The notes under the pieces were generated by a model, which worked only from the letters and a program-made list of their open reading frames with translations, was not told the origin of the DNA and did not search any database. This document shows, in pieces, positions 39,968 through 50,385 of a stretch of 64,000 bases of DNA. How positions within the stretch are numbered: the first letter of the stretch is position 1; every line of letters begins with the position of its first letter. A program made the translations under genes and the position numbers. The stretch covers positions 1,240,001 through 1,304,000 of the forward strand of contig NZ_OY776222.1 of NCBI RefSeq assembly GCF_963675395.1, given 5' to 3'. This stretch comes from an uncultured Vibrio sp. (GTDB taxonomy: Bacteria > Pseudomonadota > Gammaproteobacteria > Enterobacterales > Vibrionaceae).

Positions 39968-41572
39968 ATGGCAATCATAAAAAGTAAAACCAAGCCAACG
40001 GATGAACTGTTTCTGTCCAACAAAGCCGCAATGCTAAAGTTGGTGGATAAACTTCACGCTGACATCAAAACCATTAAACAAGGTGGGGGCGAAAAGGCCA
40101 TTTTACATCAACAAAGTAAAGGAAAACTCCCCGTTCGAGAACGTGTGACCAGATTGCTTGATGATGAGAGTTCGTTTCTAGAAATCGGCCAATTTGCCGC
40201 CTGGAATGTATATGAAGAAGCCATTCCTTGCGCTGGCGTCGTGGCGGGTATTGGAACGATTAAAGGTGTTCAGTGCATGGTGATCGCCAACGACCCTTCG
40301 GTCAAAGGCGGCACCTACTACCCTCTGACAGTGAAAAAACACCTACGAGCTCAAGAAATCGCCCAACGTTGCCGGCTCCCGTGTGTGTATTTGGTTGATT
40401 CTGGCGGCGCAAACCTACCTCATCAGGCTGAAGTGTTCCCTGATAAAGACCACTTCGGACGTATTTTCTTCAACCAGGCTCGAATGTCAGCCAAAGGCAT
40501 ACCTCAAATTGCGGTTGTTATGGGCCTGTGCACTGCGGGAGGCGCATACGTTCCCGCCATGGCCGACGTCTCTATCATGGTGAAAGAACAAGGTACGATA
40601 TTTCTCGCCGGGCCACCTCTTGTCAAAGCGGCCACAGGAGAGATTGTCACTGGCGAAGAGCTCGGTGGCGCCGATGTTCATTGCCGAAAATCTGGTGTGG
40701 CGGATTACTATGCGGAAAGTGACCAGCACGCCTTAGAACTCGCTCGTGAGGCAATCGGTAACGCCAATCAGGAACCCCCTCCTAAAGCAGAACATGCCAT
40801 CTTACCGCCACGTTATGACGCTGAAGAGATGTACGGCATCATCAATGCCAACCTTCGCTTGTCATTCGATGTACGTGAGATCATCGCCCGCATCGTCGAT
40901 GATTCAGATTTTGATGAATTCAAAGCGCTCTATGGCAGAACGCTTGTTTGCGGTTTTGCACGTATCCATGGCCACTTGATTGGTATTGTCGCCAACAACG
41001 GCATCCTATTCTCTGATTCTTCACAAAAAGGGGCGCACTTTATTGAGCTGTGCGCCAAACGTAAAATACCCCTGCTCTTTCTGCAAAATATTACCGGATT
41101 TATGGTTGGCAAAAAGGTAGAGGAAGAAGGCATCGCCAAACACGGTGCCAAGCTGGTGATGGCGGTTGCTTGTGCTGAAGTTCCTAAATTTACCATCATC
41201 ATTGGGGGCTCTTATGGCGCAGGGAATTACGGCATGTGCGGTAGAGCTTATGATCCTACAATGATGTGGATGTGGCCAAATGCACGCATATCGGTGATGG
41301 GCGGAGAGCAGGCTGCTGGGGTATTAACCCAAGTTCGTAAAGACATAAAACAGCGAAAAGGTGAAACCTGGTCGGAGCAAGAAGAATACACATTTCGTGA
41401 ATCGATCATAGACTTGTATGAGACACAGGGTCACCCGTACTACGCAAGTGCAAGATTATGGGATGACGGAATCATTGACCCGAAAGATACTCGCCGAGTT
41501 TTGACTCAGGCGCTCGATGCTGCGCGTAACGCACCGATTCATACTAGCGAGTTTGGTATTTTTCGTATGTAA
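39968..41572 (+). CDS. liuB: Methylcrotonyl-CoA carboxylase carboxyltransferase (beta) subunit
   Basis: A 534-residue carboxyltransferase that moves CO2 from carboxybiotin to 3-methylcrotonyl-CoA. Two crotonase-like halves are visible ([55 protein letters not shown]). ATG 39968 follows AAGGAAG; the TTG 18 nt earlier is less likely. It needs a biotin carboxylase/biotin carrier partner (LiuD), which is not encoded in this operon. Confidence 0.94.
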   Translation: MAIIKSKTKPTDELFLSNKAAMLKLVDKLHADIKTIKQGGGEKAILHQQSKGKLPVRERVTRLLDDESSFLEIGQFAAWNVYEEAIPCAGVVAGIGTIKGVQCMVIANDPSVKGGTYYPLTVKKHLRAQEIAQRCRLPCVYLVDSGGANLPHQAEVFPDKDHFGRIFFNQARMSAKGIPQIAVVMGLCTAGGAYVPAMADVSIMVKEQGTIFLAGPPLVKAATGEIVTGEELGGADVHCRKSGVADYYAESDQHALELAREAIGNANQEPPPKAEHAILPPRYDAEEMYGIINANLRLSFDVREIIARIVDDSDFDEFKALYGRTLVCGFARIHGHLIGIVANNGILFSDSSQKGAHFIELCAKRKIPLLFLQNITGFMVGKKVEEEGIAKHGAKLVMAVACAEVPKFTIIIGGSYGAGNYGMCGRAYDPTMMWMWPNARISVMGGEQAAGVLTQVRKDIKQRKGETWSEQEEYTFRESIIDLYETQGHPYYASARLWDDGIIDPKDTRRVLTQALDAARNAPIHTSEFGIFRM

Positions 41573-41614
41573 AAAAACAGAATGTAAATTTGGGATAGAT
41601 AAAAGGAAACGCAT

Positions 41615-42460
41615 ATGCAGGAACTACAACCGAGCATTATTCCCAATGCTAAAAGGCAAGATGATGTGCTTTGGCAGGTCGATCAATACGGAGTGGCGAC
41701 CATCACCCTAAACAGAACAGCAAAACACAACGCGTTTGATGCCTGTATGATTGATCTGTTGATACATCGACTTGACTATCTGGCATTAAGAAACGACGTT
41801 CGGTGCCTGGTTCTCCGTAGCAATGGCGAGCACTTTTCCTCAGGTGCCGATTTAAGCTGGATGAAATCCATGGCCAATAGTACACGGAAGGAGAACCTGA
41901 TTGATGCGCAAAACCTTGCCCGTTTAATGGACACGTTAGATACGTTCCCACAGCCAACCATTGCCGTGGTTCAAGGTTCAGCATTTGGCGGGGCTTTGGG
42001 CTTAATTTGTTGTAGTGACATCGCCATCGCGAGTAAGTCCGCCAATTTTTGTTTAAGTGAAGTAAAACTCGGTCTCGTTCCTGCCACGATTGCCCCTTAT
42101 GTCATGCGTGCGATGGGCAACCGACAGGCCCGTCGGTACATACTAAGCGGTGAAGTGATTTCCTCCGATGACGCGCAGCGGTACGGTATCGTTCACGAAG
42201 TCCGGGATGAAAGCGACATTGAAGACGCGCTCAATCAATTGATCGAAACCCTTGTTCTAAATAGTCCTGATGCGATGCGTCAAGCAAAAGCCCTGTGCCA
42301 ACAATGCCATCAAAATCCGATTGATTCACATCTGATTCAATACACGAGTAGATTAATTGCCGATATTCGAGTGTCACCTCAGGGACAAGATGGATTACAG
42401 GCATTTCTTGAAAAACGCCCCCCTAAATGGATACCGACTAAGAAATCGGAGGAGAAATGA
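41615..42460 (+). CDS. liuC: Methylglutaconyl-CoA hydratase
   Basis: A 281-residue crotonase that hydrates 3-methylglutaconyl-CoA to HMG-CoA. HFSSGADLSWMK and GSAFGGALGLICCSDIAIA form the oxyanion hole; the LSEVKLGLVPATIAPYV segment is typical of this subgroup (AtuC/LiuC). AAAGGAA lies before the ATG. It ends in a 4-nt overlap with liuE, where other Vibrio-type clusters usually have liuD. Confidence 0.9.
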   Translation: MQELQPSIIPNAKRQDDVLWQVDQYGVATITLNRTAKHNAFDACMIDLLIHRLDYLALRNDVRCLVLRSNGEHFSSGADLSWMKSMANSTRKENLIDAQNLARLMDTLDTFPQPTIAVVQGSAFGGALGLICCSDIAIASKSANFCLSEVKLGLVPATIAPYVMRAMGNRQARRYILSGEVISSDDAQRYGIVHEVRDESDIEDALNQLIETLVLNSPDAMRQAKALCQQCHQNPIDSHLIQYTSRLIADIRVSPQGQDGLQAFLEKRPPKWIPTKKSEEK

Positions 42461-43359
42461 AACTGCCCTCAACGGTGAATATTATCGAAGTAGGTGCGCG
42501 AGATGGGCTGCAAAACGAGCATCCCGTCTCGACGCAAGCCAAAATAAGACTCATCAATTTGTTGTCAGATACCGGTTTAACTCATATCGAAGCCGGGTCT
42601 TTTGTTTCGCCCAAGTGGGTGCCTCAGATGGCTGACTCCAAAGAGGTGATGCAGGCAATGACTCGGCGTGGAAATGTCATCTACTCAGCGCTTACCCCAA
42701 ACTTGAGAGGCTTTGAGACCGCGTTAGACTCTGGCGCGAATCAAGTCGCTATTTTTACTTCCGCTTCGGAAGGATTCTGTCAGCACAATATTAATTGTTC
42801 GATTGCAGAAAGTCTGACTCGATTTGAACCGGTAATGGAACAAGCGGCTAAACACGGTATCCCTGTACGAGGCTACCTGTCGTGTGTAATCGACTGTCCT
42901 TATGACGGAGCAACCCACCCCAGCCGAGTGGCAAATGTCGCCAAAAGTCTTATCAACATGGGCTGCTACGAGGTATCACTCGGTGACACGATAGGCACTG
43001 GTACGCCTCACCGTGTCAGCGACATGCTGGAAGCGGTCATTACCGAAGTACCACGTCAGCAATTAGCCATCCATTTTCACGATACGTGGGGACAAGCACT
43101 GGCTAATATTTATCAGGCACTGATGATGGGCATCAATACCATTGATAGCAGTGTGGCGGGCCTGGGTGGATGCCCTTACGCTCACGGTGCGTCAGGAAAT
43201 GTGGCGACTGAAGATGTGCTTTATCTTTGTCAGGGGCTGGGAATCGAAACTGGCGTTGATTTAGAACTGCTCGCCAAAGCAGGTTGGATGATTAGCGACG
43301 AGTTACAGCGTCAACCGACATCGAAGGTTTCATTGGCATTACGCCATCGCTATGAGTAA
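42457..43359 (+). CDS. liuE: Hydroxymethylglutaryl-CoA lyase
   Basis: A 300-residue TIM-barrel lyase that splits HMG-CoA into acetoacetate and acetyl-CoA. EVGARDGLQNE (metal/catalytic), HFHDTWGQ (metal His) and GLGGCPYAHGASGN with catalytic Cys239 are intact. Its ATG overlaps the liuC stop (ATGA), with GGAGGA inside liuC as ribosome binding site. Last gene of the operon; no terminator hairpin with a T-tract is obvious, only a repeat unit. Confidence 0.95.
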   Translation: MKLPSTVNIIEVGARDGLQNEHPVSTQAKIRLINLLSDTGLTHIEAGSFVSPKWVPQMADSKEVMQAMTRRGNVIYSALTPNLRGFETALDSGANQVAIFTSASEGFCQHNINCSIAESLTRFEPVMEQAAKHGIPVRGYLSCVIDCPYDGATHPSRVANVAKSLINMGCYEVSLGDTIGTGTPHRVSDMLEAVITEVPRQQLAIHFHDTWGQALANIYQALMMGINTIDSSVAGLGGCPYAHGASGNVATEDVLYLCQGLGIETGVDLELLAKAGWMISDELQRQPTSKVSLALRHRYE

Positions 43360-43422
43360 CAGACACAATGTAAACGCGCTTCTTTCGCTACGCTGATTAA
43401 ATCGATTGATAATGAGCGATGC

Positions 43423-43459
43423 CGTCATTCCGAGCAGCCAGAGCGACATCAGGAATCTA
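43423..43459. repeat. Single copy of dispersed hairpin repeat
   Basis: CGTCATTCCGAGCAGCC followed by AGCGACATCAGGAATCT. It is nearly identical in layout to the right unit of the 24.8-25.0 kb element and has ATTCC/GGAAT ends. It lies between the converging liuE and EamA genes. Confidence 0.55.
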
Positions 43460-43481
43460 TTTAAGCCAAGCTAGGTAGTCA

Positions 43482-44360
43482 CTAAATACGCTTTGGCAAA
43501 CGGAATCTGCCGCTGGTGCGATAAATGACGAGAGAAAACAAAATGAGCATACAGCCAATAAATTTGTTGGTCGTCAGTACTTCACCATACCAAAGAATAC
43601 TCAATACTACTGTCCATACTGGCTCTAAAATCATAATCAGAGCGGCATTACCCGCTTGGACAAACTTCTGCCCCATCGTTTGCATTACATAACGTAAGCT
43701 AGTCGCGAGCAAGGTACTCAGCGCAAACCACCACCATATTGATGCATCAACTTCACTTGGCAGTGACTCCATAAAATAGGAGACCACTAAACCAAGACAG
43801 CCCGCCGAAAATAACTGAAGACAAGTCAGCAATAAGACAGGTAGCTTCTGTGAGTACTTACTGTTTACATTAAAGTGTAATGCCAAAAGAAGAGCAGCAC
43901 CAAGAAACCAAAACTGACTCGCAGACTGCTTCCACCCGTCAGCCAAAGAAAGAAAGGCCAACCCGATAACGGCAATTGGTAGTGAGACCCAAAATATACG
44001 CTGCGGCCGTTGACGAAACATTATCCAGGCAACAATAGGAACAAACAACATCGACAGGCTCATGATGAAAGCACCCTCACCTAAGGTATCACTGATAGAA
44101 ATCGCGTAGATCCACGTCATTACCGCACTACCTAACAGTAAACCAACACCACTAGCCGATAAAACATCGCCTAATCTCACTGACAACAGAGGTCGGTAGC
44201 ATAAAGGTAATAAGCATAGTGACGCGATGGTAAATCGCGAGCCAATAAAGCCAAAAGGAGGTAAGCCTTGTATGGTCTCTTTAGAGAAAATCCAGCCAAG
44301 TGCCGCAATCATGGTCGTAGCAACAAGAATGATGGTCGCTTTATATTCTGAGTTAAGCAT
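43482..44360 (-). CDS. EamA-family (DMT) transporter
   Basis: A 292-residue inner-membrane protein with ten hydrophobic segments in two EamA repeats (about residues 8-138 and 150-284). The RhaT/YdcZ-like drug/metabolite family exports amino acids or metabolites; substrate unknown. It converges with the liu operon. No regulator adjoins it. Confidence 0.88.
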   Translation of the reverse strand: MLNSEYKATIILVATTMIAALGWIFSKETIQGLPPFGFIGSRFTIASLCLLPLCYRPLLSVRLGDVLSASGVGLLLGSAVMTWIYAISISDTLGEGAFIMSLSMLFVPIVAWIMFRQRPQRIFWVSLPIAVIGLAFLSLADGWKQSASQFWFLGAALLLALHFNVNSKYSQKLPVLLLTCLQLFSAGCLGLVVSYFMESLPSEVDASIWWWFALSTLLATSLRYVMQTMGQKFVQAGNAALIMILEPVWTVVLSILWYGEVLTTNKFIGCMLILFSLVIYRTSGRFRLPKRI

Positions 44361-44540
44361 AATTACTCACAAAATCACCCGGTGATGCGTTCATCGAACG
44401 AGTTTTGACGTCGAGAAAAACGATGGAAGTTATTGTTTAAGCGTCACAAATTCAGGCAAGAAGTGAATGAAGAATGGAGATGCTGACGTTTGTGAAACAT
44501 GATGATTATACATGGAACAAACTTTTTCAAAAGGGTTATT

Positions 44541-44572
44541 CCTCACCAAGTAATGTTGTGTACTTGGCGAGG
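44541..44572 (-). terminator. Probable terminator of the chemoreceptor gene
   Basis: CCTCACCAAGTA (44541-44552) and TACTTGGCGAGG (44561-44572) pair over 12 bp as RNA on the minus strand (one G-U), about 40 nt after the stop. Only a weak T-tract follows (AATAACCCTTTT), so confidence is moderate. Confidence 0.5.
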
Positions 44573-44611
44573 GAGTATGACTCACATTTGATCTTGTTAT
44601 ACCCGAAGCAG

Positions 44612-45925
44612 CTATAGCGTACGATTGAACTGAGCAACCGCCTCAACCACACGGCTTGCACCATCCTGAATCTTGTTCATGACATTGCCCGCTCTTTCTG
44701 ACAACTCAAGCGTACTCAGCGCATCTTTTTGGCATTGAGATATCAACTCGACCGCGTTGTTGGTCCGATCCAGATTTTCTTTCACCACAGTGACAATATC
44801 ATCGGTCGTCGCATTAGTGCGTAGCGCAAGCTGTCTAACTTCATCTGCAACGACTGCAAAACCTCTTCCATGCTCCCCTGCCCGAGCGGCCTCAATGGCA
44901 GCGTTCAATGCAAGTAGATTGGTTTGATCGGCAATACCGCTGATGTTCCTCACCAACTCACTAATTTGGGCTGAGTGAACGTTGAGCTCTTCTATTGCAG
45001 CATTGGCTTGCTGCATTTGTTCAGAGAGCATCTGCATATTATCAACCGTTGCCCCAATCACTTGCTGACCTTGCATTGTCTGAGTTCCAGTTTCTTTAGA
45101 CACTTCATTCGCTAAGTGAGCGGCTTGCGCCATAGACTGTTCTTGGAGAACTTGCTCAGTAATGTCGGTGGCAAACTTCACCACTTTGTATAGCTCTCCT
45201 CTATCGTTATGTATTGGGTTGTAAGAGGCTTCTAACCATACGACTTCACCGTAACGATTTAGTCTCTTAAAACGTTCAGAGACAAATTGCCCACTCGCCA
45301 ATTTTTGCCAAAATTCCTGATACTCAGGGGAGTTTGCGTCTTCTTGCTCACAGAAAATTCGATGATGCTTACCCGTAACTTGTTCCGCCATATAACCCAT
45401 TGTATTTAGGAAGTTATCATTCGCTTTGATAACGACACCATCCAAACTAAACTCAATGACCGCCATAGAGCGATTCAATGCGTTTAGCATATCTTCTTGC
45501 TCACGAGAGGTTTTGATCGTTCGTGTTAATTCCGATGCACACACTACAAAACCAGTAACTTTTTCATCAACATTAAAAATAGGCTGGACCACAGAACGCA
45601 GCCATGCCTCTTCACCATCGCCTTTGGAAACCTGCATAGCACCATTCCAAAAGCTGTTGGTTGAAACTGACTGCTTCATCCGTTGAAAATGCTCTGTATT
45701 TCTCGCTTTAGGCGGAACGAGTTCTGTAATGTGCTTTTCCAAGACCTTTTGCTCAGTCATGTTCATTTGTTGCAAAAAGTTACCGTTAACGGAAGTAACT
45801 AGACCCTCGGGATCAAGGGAGAGCCTTAACATATCCTGATCAAGACTCTGTTGTATTTGAACAAGACTGTGAAGCTCCTGTTTTAATTGTTGATTTTCTT
45901 TTTGAAGTGACTTACTAAAAAACAT
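44612..45925 (-). CDS. Soluble PAS-PAS methyl-accepting chemotaxis protein (BdlA-like)
   Basis: A 437-residue cytoplasmic signal transducer with no membrane helix. Order: short coiled coil (1-30), PAS domain 1 (about 35-140), PAS domain 2 (about 150-258, ending DITEQ), then a shortened MCP signalling domain with the hairpin tip [37 protein letters not shown]. The architecture resembles Pseudomonas BdlA, which controls biofilm dispersal. PAS ligands (redox, flavin, heme) are not predictable here. Monocistronic. Confidence 0.9.
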   Translation of the reverse strand: MFFSKSLQKENQQLKQELHSLVQIQQSLDQDMLRLSLDPEGLVTSVNGNFLQQMNMTEQKVLEKHITELVPPKARNTEHFQRMKQSVSTNSFWNGAMQVSKGDGEEAWLRSVVQPIFNVDEKVTGFVVCASELTRTIKTSREQEDMLNALNRSMAVIEFSLDGVVIKANDNFLNTMGYMAEQVTGKHHRIFCEQEDANSPEYQEFWQKLASGQFVSERFKRLNRYGEVVWLEASYNPIHNDRGELYKVVKFATDITEQVLQEQSMAQAAHLANEVSKETGTQTMQGQQVIGATVDNMQMLSEQMQQANAAIEELNVHSAQISELVRNISGIADQTNLLALNAAIEAARAGEHGRGFAVVADEVRQLALRTNATTDDIVTVVKENLDRTNNAVELISQCQKDALSTLELSERAGNVMNKIQDGASRVVEAVAQFNRTL

Positions 45926-46152
45926 GACTTCCCTTATATGACCAATGCCAATTAGTCAGAAGCGCATTAATTTAAGATCTGGAATAGTGCGCGAAACAGA
46001 ATACAAATAAAACACGGAATTATACTTAAAACTAAACATTTATCACATATGCATGAAACAAATATGTAAACCAAGTAAAACTATGTGATGTAACTCAGTT
46101 TAATATCCCATCAAATTGATGTGGGCTCTCTTTTGTTAGCACCAGAATAGAA

Positions 46153-46181
46153 AAAGCCCTTTCCAAACTGGAAAGGGCTTT
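46153..46181 (-). terminator. Terminator of ackA
   Basis: Perfect 12-bp stem AAAGCCCTTTCC / GGAAAGGGCTTT with 5-nt loop, 33 nt past the ackA stop, followed on the minus strand by TTTTTC. Confidence 0.88.
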
Positions 46182-46213
46182 GAGGGAGTTCGAAAATGTA
46201 TAATGGCGCTGTT

Positions 46214-47407
46214 TTACAGTAGCTCTACCGACTGTTTAGCGATAACCCACTCTTCATTGGTAGGAATTACCAAAGCTTTCGCACCGAGCAACTCAGATGT
46301 AGCAATGATACCTGAGCTACCAAATCTTGCGTCTTCGTTACCTACCTCATCTTCAACAAACCCTAACAGTTTTAGGTTTTTCAAGATTTCTCGACGAATT
46401 GGCAGTGAGTTCTCACCGATACCACCGGTGAAAATGATGCCGTCTAGTGAGTCAAGGGCGGCAAGGTAAGAAGTAATGTATTTAGCAACACGGTAAGTGA
46501 AGATGTCAAACGCTAACTTAGCGCGAGAATTACCTGCTTCCATCGCTTCTAGCACACCACGTGCATCACTTGTTACCCCCGATACACCTAAGAAACCAGA
46601 CCTTTTGTTCATCATTTCAAACAGTTCGTCTTTTTCCCAACCTTTACGGAAAAGAAACTCGATAACGCTCGGGTCAATATCACCACAACGTGTACCCATC
46701 ATTAGGCCAGCTAGTGGAGTCAAACCCATACTAGTATCAACACATTCGCCATTTTTAACCGCACTAACTGAAGCACCATTACCTAAGTGCACGGTAATAA
46801 AGCTGCTTTCTGAAACCGACTTATCTAACATTTTGGCTGCTTCACGGCTTACATAGTAGTGGCTTGTACCGTGCGCACCATATCGACGAACTTTATGCTC
46901 TTCGTAAAGCTCATAAGGAAGAGCGTACATGTACGCTTTAGCAGGCATCGTTTGGTGGAAAGCCGTATCAAAAACCGCGAATTGAGGTAATGACGGGAAT
47001 GCCTCCATCGCTGCACGCATGCCTTCTGCGTTCGCTTTGTTATGAAGAGGTGCCAGTTCAGCTAAACGCTCAACTTCTTTAATAACTTTTTCATCTACTT
47101 TTACTGTGTCTTTAAAGGTTTCACCGCCAGCAACAATACGGTGCCCTACCGCAACGAATTGCGAACTCAAGCCTAGCGTATCGAGCAGTTTTACCACGCG
47201 CTTAACAGCGTACTGATGATGATTCCCGCCAGCTGGAATTGCTTCGACGGTTTTTTCTCCTTGATATTTCCAACTGATTTCGGCTTCAGGTAGGCCAAAA
47301 CACTCACCCAAACCACTTAGCACGGCATCACCTGAATTTGAATCGATGACTGCGAACTTTAGTGATGAGCTTCCTGAGTTGATCACTAGTACAAACGAAT
47401 TAGACAT
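46214..47407 (-). CDS. ackA: Acetate kinase
   Basis: A 397-residue kinase that interconverts acetate + ATP and acetyl phosphate. The N-terminal VINSGSSSLKF and the GHRIVAGGE, FDTAFHQTMP and HLGNGASV segments identify it. Normal length. ATG 47407 begins the conserved N-terminus; a longer upstream frame does not. No phosphotransacetylase gene adjoins it, so this may be a second copy, apart from the usual ackA-pta operon. Confidence 0.95.
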   Translation of the reverse strand: MSNSFVLVINSGSSSLKFAVIDSNSGDAVLSGLGECFGLPEAEISWKYQGEKTVEAIPAGGNHHQYAVKRVVKLLDTLGLSSQFVAVGHRIVAGGETFKDTVKVDEKVIKEVERLAELAPLHNKANAEGMRAAMEAFPSLPQFAVFDTAFHQTMPAKAYMYALPYELYEEHKVRRYGAHGTSHYYVSREAAKMLDKSVSESSFITVHLGNGASVSAVKNGECVDTSMGLTPLAGLMMGTRCGDIDPSVIEFLFRKGWEKDELFEMMNKRSGFLGVSGVTSDARGVLEAMEAGNSRAKLAFDIFTYRVAKYITSYLAALDSLDGIIFTGGIGENSLPIRREILKNLKLLGFVEDEVGNEDARFGSSGIIATSELLGAKALVIPTNEEWVIAKQSVELL

Positions 47408-47830
47408 GAAATAGTTATCCTGTTGTGGAGCAGAGGTTGTCATTGCGCTTTTACGCTGCGTACGACTCATTTACCTTCTATTATTCAATAATTTTTTAAT
47501 CTTTCAACTATCTTTTAGGATTAATATTCTGATTGGACAATTTTTATTGATCTAGGACACTTTTTGATTTTATTCGATACAGAAAATATATCTAACTAAA
47601 TGAGATGTTTTGTGATTCAGGTTGCTTATACCGTCTAAGTATTGAGCTAACTTGTTTATTAGACAAACAAAAGCAATAAACATGACCATTGATAGGTTAA
47701 AACAATTAACCCACGGATATATGAAGTACGGGCAATTCTTGCTTATTATTCGAATCACAGTAAATAAGTGTTCAGAAATAGCGCAGGAAAACGCTTGAGA
47801 ACAACGCGACAACTTCCTTCCAGCACAAAA
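47408..47830. other. Intergenic region upstream of ackA
   Basis: About 420 bases of AT-rich DNA between deaD and ackA. I see the ackA promoter area but no convincing gene; an 80-codon minus-strand frame at 47570-47812 has no family features. Confidence 0.4.
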
Positions 47831-47859
47831 AAGCCGAGCATGTTAACCATGCTCGGCTT
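47831..47859 (-). terminator. Terminator of deaD
   Basis: Perfect 12-bp stem AAGCCGAGCATG / CATGCTCGGCTT with 5-nt loop, 48 nt after the deaD stop, then TTTTTT on the minus strand. Confidence 0.9.
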
Positions 47860-47907
47860 ATTAGGTCAGCTTTTATCTAACTCAGATTATTCAAATAACC
47901 TAGTTGA

Positions 47908-49809
47908 TTATGCGTCTTGTGTACGACGGCTACGTCCGTGACCACGTTCGCCACGGTAGTTGCCACGGTGATCACCACCACGGTTACGGTCGAAACGACG
48001 CTCGCCACCTTCGCGGTTACCATCACGGCTGCCTTCGCGATTGCCACGGAAACCACCTTCACGACGGCCACCTTCACGGTTACCACGGTAACCGCCACCA
48101 TCACGACGTCCGCCGTCACGACGACCACCACGAGACTCACGGAAATCATCGAAATCACATACTACCGCACCAACATCTTGTTGACGGATACGTAGTTTGC
48201 TTAGCTTGTTTGCCGCTTCAGAAGTCATTGCTTTTGGTAGCTGTACGAATGTGTGACCCTGCGCTAGCTTGATCGCACCGATAGAACCTTTACCCAGGCC
48301 AAGTTCGTTTGCCAGAGCACCAACGATGTCTTTAACTTGAACACCTTGCTCACGGCCAACTTGTAGCTGGTAAGTATCCCAATCTTGGTTGTTGAAATTG
48401 CGGCCACCGTCACGACCACCATCACGACCACCTTCACGGCGATCTTTACGACGCTGCTTGTCACGTTCAATCGCTTCAACCATTGGGTCTTCGCCAATGT
48501 AGAACAATGGGCGTTTACCTTGCTGACGCTTAAGAAGCATCGCAGCAAGCATCGCTGGATCGATTTCAAGAGAAGTTTGTAGTTTTTCAACCAGCTCAGC
48601 AAACTTATCGAGTGATTTGTGTTCTTTCTCAGCTTCTAGCTCCGCACCTAGCTTAGCCACACGAGCTTCAGCAACCTGGTCACGTAGAGGAAGTTGGATC
48701 TCTTCCATTGATGACTTAGTTACACGTTCGATAGTACGCAGCATACGGATTTGGTTTGTACGAACCAGAAGGATCGCTTTACCTTTACGTCCAGCACGAC
48801 CTGTACGACCGATACGGTGGATGTATGACTCAACATCGAATGGGATGTCATAGTTAAATACGTGGGTAATACGTGGAACGTCAAGACCACGTGCAACAAC
48901 ATCAGTTGCAACTAGGATGTCGATAACACCTTGTTTGATGTGATCTACAGTACGCTCACGTTGAGACTGAGGAATATCACCGTGCAGTGCTGCAGCTTTA
49001 AAGCCACGAGCTGAAAGCCAATCCGCTAGACGCTCAGTATCCTGGCGAGTACGTACGAATACGATTGACGCATCCGTTTCTTCAGTTTCAAGAAGACGAG
49101 ACATCGCTTCATCTTTCTCTACACCCTTCACTACCCAGAACTGCTGTTGAACTTTGTCTACAGTGTGGTTCTTACCAGCAACGTCTACCATTACAGGGTC
49201 ACGAAGGAAGCGCTCAACAATCTTTTTCAGCATTGGAGGCATAGTCGCAGAGAACAGAACGCGTTGTGCTGATTCAGGAGCGTGCTCCATGATTGCAGTT
49301 ACGTCGTCAACAAAACCCATGTTTAGCATTTCGTCCGCTTCATCAAGTACGAAAGTACTAACTTCGTCTAGATGTAGGCGTTCACGGTTGATAAGGTCTT
49401 GAACACGGCCAGGAGTACCAACAATAACATGCGCGCCATTCTTAAGTGCACGCATTTGATCAACGATAGAAGCACCGCCGTAGATTTCTAGAACTTTCAA
49501 GCCCTTGATATTTTTACCAAGGTTCTTCATTTCCGCCGCAACCTGAATCGCTAGCTCACGAGTCGGAGCAAGTACGATTGCTTGTGGTTTACGTTGGTTT
49601 AGATCTAGTTTGTTGAGAAGAGGCAGTGAGAATGCTGCCGTTTTACCTGTACCCGTTTGTGCCTTGCCCAGCGCGTCAGCACCTTCCAATAGGTGTGGGA
49701 TTGCCGCAGCCTGAATTGGAGTTGGTGACACGAAACCCATTCCGTCTAGAGCAGAAAGGATAGAATCATTCAGAGATAAATCACTGAATTGAATAACAGA
49801 ATCTTGCAT
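47908..49809 (-). CDS. deaD: ATP-dependent DEAD-box RNA helicase DeaD/CsdA
   Basis: A 633-residue RNA helicase acting in ribosome assembly and mRNA turnover at low temperature. Motif I AQTGTGKT (50-57), PTRELA (82-87), DEAD (156-159), SAT (187-189), the second RecA domain ending RIGRTGRAGRKG, then a DbpA/CsdA RNA-binding domain (about 490-560) and an Arg/Gly/Asp-rich tail (about 575-633, GGRRDGG and GNREGG repeats). A long AT-rich upstream region may hold a structured leader. Monocistronic. Confidence 0.95.
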   Translation of the reverse strand: MQDSVIQFSDLSLNDSILSALDGMGFVSPTPIQAAAIPHLLEGADALGKAQTGTGKTAAFSLPLLNKLDLNQRKPQAIVLAPTRELAIQVAAEMKNLGKNIKGLKVLEIYGGASIVDQMRALKNGAHVIVGTPGRVQDLINRERLHLDEVSTFVLDEADEMLNMGFVDDVTAIMEHAPESAQRVLFSATMPPMLKKIVERFLRDPVMVDVAGKNHTVDKVQQQFWVVKGVEKDEAMSRLLETEETDASIVFVRTRQDTERLADWLSARGFKAAALHGDIPQSQRERTVDHIKQGVIDILVATDVVARGLDVPRITHVFNYDIPFDVESYIHRIGRTGRAGRKGKAILLVRTNQIRMLRTIERVTKSSMEEIQLPLRDQVAEARVAKLGAELEAEKEHKSLDKFAELVEKLQTSLEIDPAMLAAMLLKRQQGKRPLFYIGEDPMVEAIERDKQRRKDRREGGRDGGRDGGRNFNNQDWDTYQLQVGREQGVQVKDIVGALANELGLGKGSIGAIKLAQGHTFVQLPKAMTSEAANKLSKLRIRQQDVGAVVCDFDDFRESRGGRRDGGRRDGGGYRGNREGGRREGGFRGNREGSRDGNREGGERRFDRNRGGDHRGNYRGERGHGRSRRTQDA

Positions 49810-50385
49810 TGGGATCCTACTTAATTAAACAAAAAAACAGTCCCATATGCTCTTCCAATTCAATACTGAATTATCCAGATACTAAATCCATTCAGATAGG
49901 AATTAGCACAGTACACAACCGCGATAAGCCATTAGGGACGACTAAGGGAGGCGGATTATTCCTTAAAAGCATAAAAAAAGCCAGAAAAAATTGAATTACA
50001 TCACAATTTATTCTCAATAATGGCATTTCCGCATAAATTCCCACCAACCCACCATTCTCCACAAAAAGCGCTCAATGAAGGCGATGATTTTTTGACCACC
50101 CAAGACATTGCGTTGGCCTTTCCTATATCATCCCTAAGGACAACTCACAGCCAAATTGCGCTCCATAGGTAATCATAGCTCGCATTTATTAGAGCGCACT
50201 ACCTCTAGCGTTCAGTAAAATGGAGTGGCGTGAAGACCGACTGCTTAAAATCTTGCTTGAAAATTATACGAAGACATTACTGATAAAAGCGTTAGCTTCG
50301 TTAGTTGGGATGAGTGAGCGTATACAAGACCGCATAAAAAATGGACCAAAGAGGAAGTAACCAAATCATATAAGTGAAGCAAAAG
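49810..50385. other. Long non-coding interval upstream of deaD
   Basis: About 575 bases with no recognised gene. It includes the deaD promoter and perhaps a long 5' leader, as known for other deaD/csdA genes. Short frames present here lack ribosome binding sites and family features. Confidence 0.4.

Noticed and set aside
47570..47812. An 80-codon minus-strand frame between deaD and ackA
   Set aside because: Cys/Ile-rich composition typical of AT-rich non-coding DNA and no start signal.
47904..48272. Long plus-strand frames rich in His, Arg or Thr opposite the 3' end of deaD
   Set aside because: They mirror the low-complexity Arg/Gly/Asp repeat tail of the helicase on the other strand and have no ribosome binding sites or family features.
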